Both the position numbers and the translations under genes were made by a program. Under the pieces are notes generated by a model. That model saw only the letters and a program-made list of their open reading frames with translations, searched no databases and was not told the DNA's origin. A stretch of 64,000 nt of DNA from Betaproteobacteria bacterium (lineage in GTDB: Bacteria > Pseudomonadota > Gammaproteobacteria > Burkholderiales > SG8-39): the NCBI GenBank assembly GCA_947476535.1, contig CANJRC010000006.1, positions 1 through 64,000 of the forward strand, read 5' to 3'. Below, piece after piece: positions 60,036 to 64,000 of this stretch. Each line of letters opens with the position of its first letter. Within the stretch, counting starts at the first letter, position 1.

Positions 60036-60750
60036 AGAGATAGTAGGGAACTCGCAGTCCTGGAAGATAGGGAACGGGTGCCGTGCGCTCTTCGCAGTGC
60101 ACGGGGTCGGTGCGTCGCATCAGTTCCGGAAGGTGGTCGGCACTGAGCCGCACGCCATCGTGCGCGAACCAGCGCGGCCAGAAGCGACGTGTCGCCCACC
60201 CATGATGGGCCCTATTGGGCAGCGGCTCCGCACCGGACACGTAGAAATCGACCACACCCAGCAGCCCGCCGGGTCGCAGCATGCGGATGGCGTTGTTGAT
60301 TGCGCGGCGCCACTCGGGAATCATGGTGAGCGAGTAGGAAAAATACACGCGATCGACGCCGTAGTTTCCGTTCAGAGTGGGACGGTAGGTTGTGGCATCT
60401 GCCTGAACAAGGCGTACGAGGTGAGGCCACCGCTCGGAGCGCAGCTTGGCCTGGGCCAGCAGCGCAGGACACAGGTCCACGAGTTCGAAGCGTGACAGGG
60501 ACAGCAGTCGCGCCCCGAAGAACTCCAGGTTGCGGCCGGTGCCGCCACCGAGTTCGACCACGCTGTCGCCCGGGGAGGGATTCAGTCGTTCCACGAGTTC
60601 GCGTCGGCCATGCAGCAGGCGCTCGCGAAAGCGGTCGTAGTGTGCCGCCTGCGGCGCGTAGAACCTTTCCAGGCGTTCGGCGTGATTGCCCATCGCTCGC
60701 TGCCCGCGTAGCAGGTGCAACAGCACGCGGCTGTCCTGGAGCAGCATCAT
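60010..60750 (-). CDS. btaB: Diacylglyceryl-homoserine N-methyltransferase BtaB-like
   Basis: A 246-residue SAM methyltransferase. The SAM-binding motif is VVELGGGTGRNLEFF, followed by VRLVQADATTYRP and VYFSYSLTMIPEWRRAINNAIRML, all characteristic of BtaB, which adds three methyl groups to diacylglyceryl-homoserine to form the betaine lipid DGTS. The ATG at 60750 overlaps the btaA stop by 4 bp; the frame open upstream only shadows btaA. Adjacency to btaA makes the assignment strong. Confidence 0.88.
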   Translation of the reverse strand: MMLLQDSRVLLHLLRGQRAMGNHAERLERFYAPQAAHYDRFRERLLHGRRELVERLNPSPGDSVVELGGGTGRNLEFFGARLLSLSRFELVDLCPALLAQAKLRSERWPHLVRLVQADATTYRPTLNGNYGVDRVYFSYSLTMIPEWRRAINNAIRMLRPGGLLGVVDFYVSGAEPLPNRAHHGWATRRFWPRWFAHDGVRLSADHLPELMRRTDPVHCEERTAPVPYLPGLRVPYYLYVGRKRQR

Positions 60751-61970
60751 GCCGGAACATCCGCGATGTGAAATCCGGCATAGGTGTGCACGCGATCCAG
60801 GGGTTGCAGCGCCCAGGCGAGACCGTCGTGGAATTTCAGGATTTCGCGCAGCGGCCTGCCACCGATGCACACCGTGTCCAGGTAAGCCGGGCGCAGGTGG
60901 GCGCTGCGCAGGATGATCCGCGCCCCGGGGCTGGCCCGCTCCAGGATGGCCTGCCATTCCTCGTGCAGTTCCCGCGGGAGGTAGGAACTCATCCAGTCCA
61001 TGTGGTCGAGCAGCACAAAGCGCGTGATCGGATCGCGCGATGCGCGCAGGAATTCCGTCACGGTACAGGTGTGGACCTCCACGCTATCTGCAAGTCCCGC
61101 CTTGAGGGCGGTGAAATTGGCGGGTTTCAGGTATTCGGGGCAGCAGTCCCGGTCATAGCGTCCTTGAAGGTAGAGCTTCCAGAAATAGTTTGAGCGCAGT
61201 GGCAGGTCGCGAAATACGTATTCGATGGCTTCGCGCACGAAGCCGGCAACGCCGTCGCGATGCTGGCGCTCGACCTCCAGTTTTTGCGGCCGTGGCACGC
61301 CCAGCATGCTCATGGTGACGCCGCGCGACAGCACCCAGTTCAGGCCGCGTCCCCACAAGTGCGGCTGGACGAGCGCATCGTAGGTTTCGCGTTGTTCATC
61401 CAGTGTGCGGGTTTCCAGCAATGCGGCGACGCCGTGTGCCAGTGTCGGTCGCATGCTCAGGTAGCTTTGGAAACCACGTGCCACTACGCCGGACAAGCCG
61501 TGAAAATAGAAGCTGGAGCGCGGGTTGGTGTCGCTGAACCAGCGGATGCGCCGGTCCCAGAACGCTCGTGCGAAGGTAGACAACTGGACGCGCAGCGCCT
61601 GGCGATAGATGCGTTCCGCATCCTTATGGCGGCCGTCACCGAACAATGCGTAGAAGTCTTCCAACTCGATGCGGCGAATACCGGCAAGCTTCAATTCCAG
61701 CAGTGCCGACTGGCGGGGATTGGCGTCCACGGCGTGAACGCGCGCAACACCGGTGAGCGCGTAGTCCAGCGCATTGCAACCCGCGCTGGTGATGACCAGG
61801 ACGCGGTCTGCCGGTCGCAGTTCCAGAGCGCGGCGGTCTACTGCAGGGTCTTCCCAGCAGGTGTTGTAGACGAGCGATCGGGAGTAAAGGGCGTCGAAGA
61901 CTTTCTGATCGACCTTGTGCAGCAGCTTTTGCGGAAGCTTGCGTAGTGATTTCTGTCCATCAATCGACAC
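60747..61970 (-). CDS. btaA: S-adenosylmethionine:diacylglycerol 3-amino-3-carboxypropyl transferase BtaA
   Basis: A 407-residue BtaA (DUF3419) that moves the aminocarboxypropyl group of SAM to diacylglycerol, the first step of betaine lipid synthesis. YNTCWEDPAVDRRAL, VITSAGCNALDYAL (SAM site), VHAVDANPRQSALLELKLAG and VLLDHMDWMSSYL are family hallmarks. It acts on the membrane face without an evident transmembrane helix. It heads the btaA-btaB-plcP operon and has a good Pho-box-like element 57-74 bp upstream. Confidence 0.92.
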   Translation of the reverse strand: MSIDGQKSLRKLPQKLLHKVDQKVFDALYSRSLVYNTCWEDPAVDRRALELRPADRVLVITSAGCNALDYALTGVARVHAVDANPRQSALLELKLAGIRRIELEDFYALFGDGRHKDAERIYRQALRVQLSTFARAFWDRRIRWFSDTNPRSSFYFHGLSGVVARGFQSYLSMRPTLAHGVAALLETRTLDEQRETYDALVQPHLWGRGLNWVLSRGVTMSMLGVPRPQKLEVERQHRDGVAGFVREAIEYVFRDLPLRSNYFWKLYLQGRYDRDCCPEYLKPANFTALKAGLADSVEVHTCTVTEFLRASRDPITRFVLLDHMDWMSSYLPRELHEEWQAILERASPGARIILRSAHLRPAYLDTVCIGGRPLREILKFHDGLAWALQPLDRVHTYAGFHIADVPA

Positions 61971-62026
61971 GTTAGGTCTGCCTGTTGTAGTAATGGATCA
62001 ACAGGCTGCAAGCCTAGTCGTCTGAT

Positions 62027-62044
62027 GTGACAGCCACATGAAAC
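62027..62044 (-). promoter_or_regulatory. Pho-box-like element upstream of btaA
   Basis: On the minus strand GTTTCAT (62044-62038) and CTGTCAC (62033-62027) are spaced by 11 bp and match the PhoB consensus (CTTTCAT then CTGTCA) closely. They lie 57 bp before the btaA ATG (61970). The -10 is not clear; TAGGCT at 62016-62011 has the right distance but a weak match. Confidence 0.65.
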
Positions 62045-62127
62045 GACGACGAATTCTTTTGGGCCTTGCCAGTGCGGATGCTAATCCGCGCCCTTGAGTG
62101 CGGTCATTGCCGCGCAAGGTGTCCGGA

Positions 62128-62505
62128 TCAGGCCAGCAGGACGAGGCCCCAAACGACGACAACATTCACCAGGCTCAGGAATACGGCGGCGCTGCCAATG
62201 TCCTTGGCCCGCTTGGACAGGCGATGGCGATCGAGCGACACGCGATCGACGGTGGCCTCCACCGCCGAGTTGAGCAACTCGACTACGAGTACCAGTAGTA
62301 CGCTGGACACCAGCAGCGCCTTGGCGATACCCGTCGGTCCGAGCCAAGTTCCCAGGGGCACGAGGATCACCGCCAGCAGCACTTCCTGACGGAACGCATC
62401 TTCATTGCGAAATGCGGAACCAAATCCGCTGTATGAGTAGCCCAGCGCATTCAACGCGCGGCGGATGCCGGTCTTGCCCTTGTACGGACTTTCTTCCGTT
62501 GACAT
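62128..62505 (-). CDS. dgkA: Diacylglycerol kinase DgkA
   Basis: A 125-residue prokaryotic diacylglycerol kinase, three membrane helices plus an N-terminal amphipathic helix. The active-site helix reads VELLNSAVEATVDR (Glu 76, Asn 79, Glu 83), and RNEDAFRQE is the conserved surface helix. The start at 62505 has AAGGAGCAACAAGGC; an in-frame upstream extension lacks homology. It returns diacylglycerol to phosphatidic acid and would oppose or balance PlcP/BtaA. It diverges from the alkaline phosphatase gene. Confidence 0.93.
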   Translation of the reverse strand: MSTEESPYKGKTGIRRALNALGYSYSGFGSAFRNEDAFRQEVLLAVILVPLGTWLGPTGIAKALLVSSVLLVLVVELLNSAVEATVDRVSLDRHRLSKRAKDIGSAAVFLSLVNVVVVWGLVLLA

Positions 62506-62569
62506 GCCTTGTTGCTCCTTGATGTTGACCGGCGCCGCCCGTTGCGGTGCTGCATTTTGAATGGCCGAC

Positions 62570-62635
62570 ATTTCATCCGAATGTCATGCGCCTGTCACGC
62601 GTGGTGCACCGTGCGCGTTGTCACATCCGCGTCAC
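62570..62635 (+). promoter_or_regulatory. Multiple Pho-box-like repeats of the alkaline phosphatase promoter
   Basis: Three heptamers at 11-bp steps: ATTTCAT (62570), ATGTCAT (62581), CTGTCAC (62592). A second pair follows: TTGTCAC (62618) and GCGTCAC (62629). GAAACT at 62646, 10 bp after the second pair, is a poor but correctly placed -10. It is the best-preserved array in the window and lies 60-125 bp before the gene; the divergent dgkA may also be affected. Confidence 0.75.
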
Positions 62636-62694
62636 ATTCAGGCGGGAAACTGTGCTCCGCAACCCTTCCCGAACTTTCTGAGGTTCTCACCCCC

Positions 62695-64000
62695 ATGGAT
62701 TTCCGCTTCCGCCACACAGTCATTGCCGCTGCATTGCTCAGCCTTCCCACGATCAGCCTGGCCGGTCTGGATGACGATGCGCCGTTCCGAGGAGATGGTA
62801 AGCCCAATGCCGTGCAGCCGGTTCAGGGCGGGCGTGTGTTGGCGGACTTTCCGACCAATGCCGAGCCTTCCACGGGGCTGCGCATGTCTCCGCCCACCGG
62901 TACCCAGCTCATTCGCGGGCAGCGCTTTGATCTTCGCGTAGAGACCCAGATTCCGGCCAAGCAGGCGCCGGAGTTGCGCAGCCTGACCATCAACGGACGC
63001 GATGTCACCGCGGCGTTCAAGGCAAAAATTGCAGCCCAGGGTGCGGGCCTTGAAAGCGGAAGTCCCCAGTCTTCCTTGTTCCTTGGCGCCACGGCGCGCA
63101 ACCTCTCGTTCGACCGGGAAGGGACTTACAAGGTGACTGCGGTGGTCTCGGTGGATGGACTGGAACGGAGCATTACCAACGAGTTTCCGGTGGCCGCGTC
63201 GCCATTCCCGGCAACGGGGAAAGGCAGCAAGGCCGCGGTCAATCGCGTGGTGTTCTTCCTCGGCGATGGCATGGGCCTGCCGATCCGCACCGCAGCACGC
63301 ATTGTTGGCAAGGGGGTCTATGAAGGGCGCGCGCAGGGCGGCCTTCATATGGACCGCATGGATCACTACGCCATGGTCCACACCACTTCCTTCGACAGCA
63401 TCATTACCGACTCCGCGCCCGGCATGGCGACGTACATCACGGGGATGAAGCAGCCGAACAATGCGTTGAATGTATCCGCGGACAACACCCCGGAGACGGC
63501 ACTCGACAACCCGCGCATCGAAACGCTGTGGGAATTCCTCAAGCGCACTCGCGGCTGGAAGACGGGCGTGGTGACCGATGCCTTCGTAACGGACGCAACG
63601 CCCGCGGCGGTGGCGGCGCACAGCCGGGCGCGCTCCACGCGCACGGCGATCGCGCAACAGATGCTCGGTTTTTACCAGGATGGCACCGCACAACCGGCGA
63701 CCGGGTTCAAGGCCTTGGCTGAATTGACCCAGCCGCTGGACGTGATCCTGGGGGCGGGCGCGCGAGACTGGATGCTCAAGTCCAACGCGGACTTGAAGGC
63801 GTTCTATCAGTATCGCGATGACGGACGCAGCGATGTGGACCTATTCGCTTCGGTGGCGCCGTCGCGAGGTTATGCAACGGCGCGCAATCTCCCCGAACTC
63901 AATGCAGCGCCGGACAACAAGCCATTGCTCGGCATCTTCAGCGGCGAATTCCGCGCCACCTCCAGTGGCCTGGGGACGGACAATATTCCCGGCGCACTGG
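62695..64000 (+). CDS. Alkaline phosphatase, N-terminal part
   Basis: The first 435 residues of a secreted alkaline phosphatase; the gene runs off the right edge. Signal peptide RFRHTVIAAALLSLPTISLA is followed by a ~150-residue N-terminal domain, then the catalytic core: VVFFLGDGMG (metal Asp 191), IITDSAPGMATYITG (nucleophile Ser 240), and VVTDAFVTDATPAAVAAHS. It hydrolyses phosphomonoesters in the periplasm and releases phosphate, including that left from organic phosphates. The start at 62695 fits the signal peptide but has a weak ribosome site. Tandem Pho boxes lie directly upstream. Confidence 0.9.
   Translation, partial: MDFRFRHTVIAAALLSLPTISLAGLDDDAPFRGDGKPNAVQPVQGGRVLADFPTNAEPSTGLRMSPPTGTQLIRGQRFDLRVETQIPAKQAPELRSLTINGRDVTAAFKAKIAAQGAGLESGSPQSSLFLGATARNLSFDREGTYKVTAVVSVDGLERSITNEFPVAASPFPATGKGSKAAVNRVVFFLGDGMGLPIRTAARIVGKGVYEGRAQGGLHMDRMDHYAMVHTTSFDSIITDSAPGMATYITGMKQPNNALNVSADNTPETALDNPRIETLWEFLKRTRGWKTGVVTDAFVTDATPAAVAAHSRARSTRTAIAQQMLGFYQDGTAQPATGFKALAELTQPLDVILGAGARDWMLKSNADLKAFYQYRDDGRSDVDLFASVAPSRGYATARNLPELNAAPDNKPLLGIFSGEFRATSSGLGTDNIPGAL

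Overview
The window is GC-rich, almost fully coding, and reads as chromosome of a Gram-negative betaproteobacterium, probably Burkholderiales-like. That placement is an inference from the divergent bamD/rluD pair followed by pgeF, the GC-rich codon use and the gene families present; no rRNA or other decisive marker lies in the window. I saw no tRNA, CRISPR array, transposase or phage gene. No classical DNA-binding transcription regulator is encoded among roughly 60 genes.

Positions 1-32.6 kb form a catabolic region. Two branched-chain/aromatic-acid type ABC transporters (livHMGF, the first running off the left edge) come with three closely related periplasmic binding proteins, and a fourth, more distant one lies at 24.1 kb. 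Beside them are a hydantoinase/oxoprolinase-type set with one hyuA and three tandem hyuB paralogs on the minus strand, and a second hyuB-hyuA pair on the plus strand that leads into an unusual FMN-dependent hydroxyacid dehydrogenase-like gene. A cupin, a CitE-like lyase, a pair of CaiB/BaiF CoA-transferase subunits and three acyl-CoA dehydrogenases follow. Together they look like uptake of an organic acid, ATP-dependent carboxylation or hydrolysis, CoA activation, beta-oxidation-like dehydrogenation and C-C cleavage. The substrate cannot be read from the sequence. A palindromic repeat family sits at two convergent gene ends and, once, inside a duplicated gene start.

Positions 32.7-41.9 kb hold housekeeping and envelope genes: bamD, rluD, pgeF, a ZIP metal transporter, a UDP-glucuronate 4-epimerase-like gene, a GT4 glycosyltransferase, phosphatidylserine decarboxylase, an N-terminally extended class III aminotransferase and an Mpo1/DUF962-like membrane protein. 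The last four may form a lipid-modification group.

Positions 42-64 kb look like a phosphate-scarcity island. A C-P lyase operon (phnGHIJ-GNAT-phnKLM) diverges from a 7-TM protein/second phnM/DUF1045 operon. A phnCDE transporter operon ends in a phnZ-like HD oxygenase. Next come a cNMP-binding protein with PPK2 polyphosphate kinase, three tandem SnoaL-like genes, a phytase-like pseudogene, btaA-btaB with a PlcP-like phosphoesterase (replacement of phospholipids by betaine lipid), dgkA, and an alkaline phosphatase cut by the right edge. Heptamer repeats with 11-bp spacing that resemble Pho boxes precede five transcription units: phnG, the 7-TM gene, the cNMP/ppk2 pair, btaA and the alkaline phosphatase. 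This suggests PhoB control of phosphonate use, polyphosphate, lipid remodelling and phosphomonoester hydrolysis.
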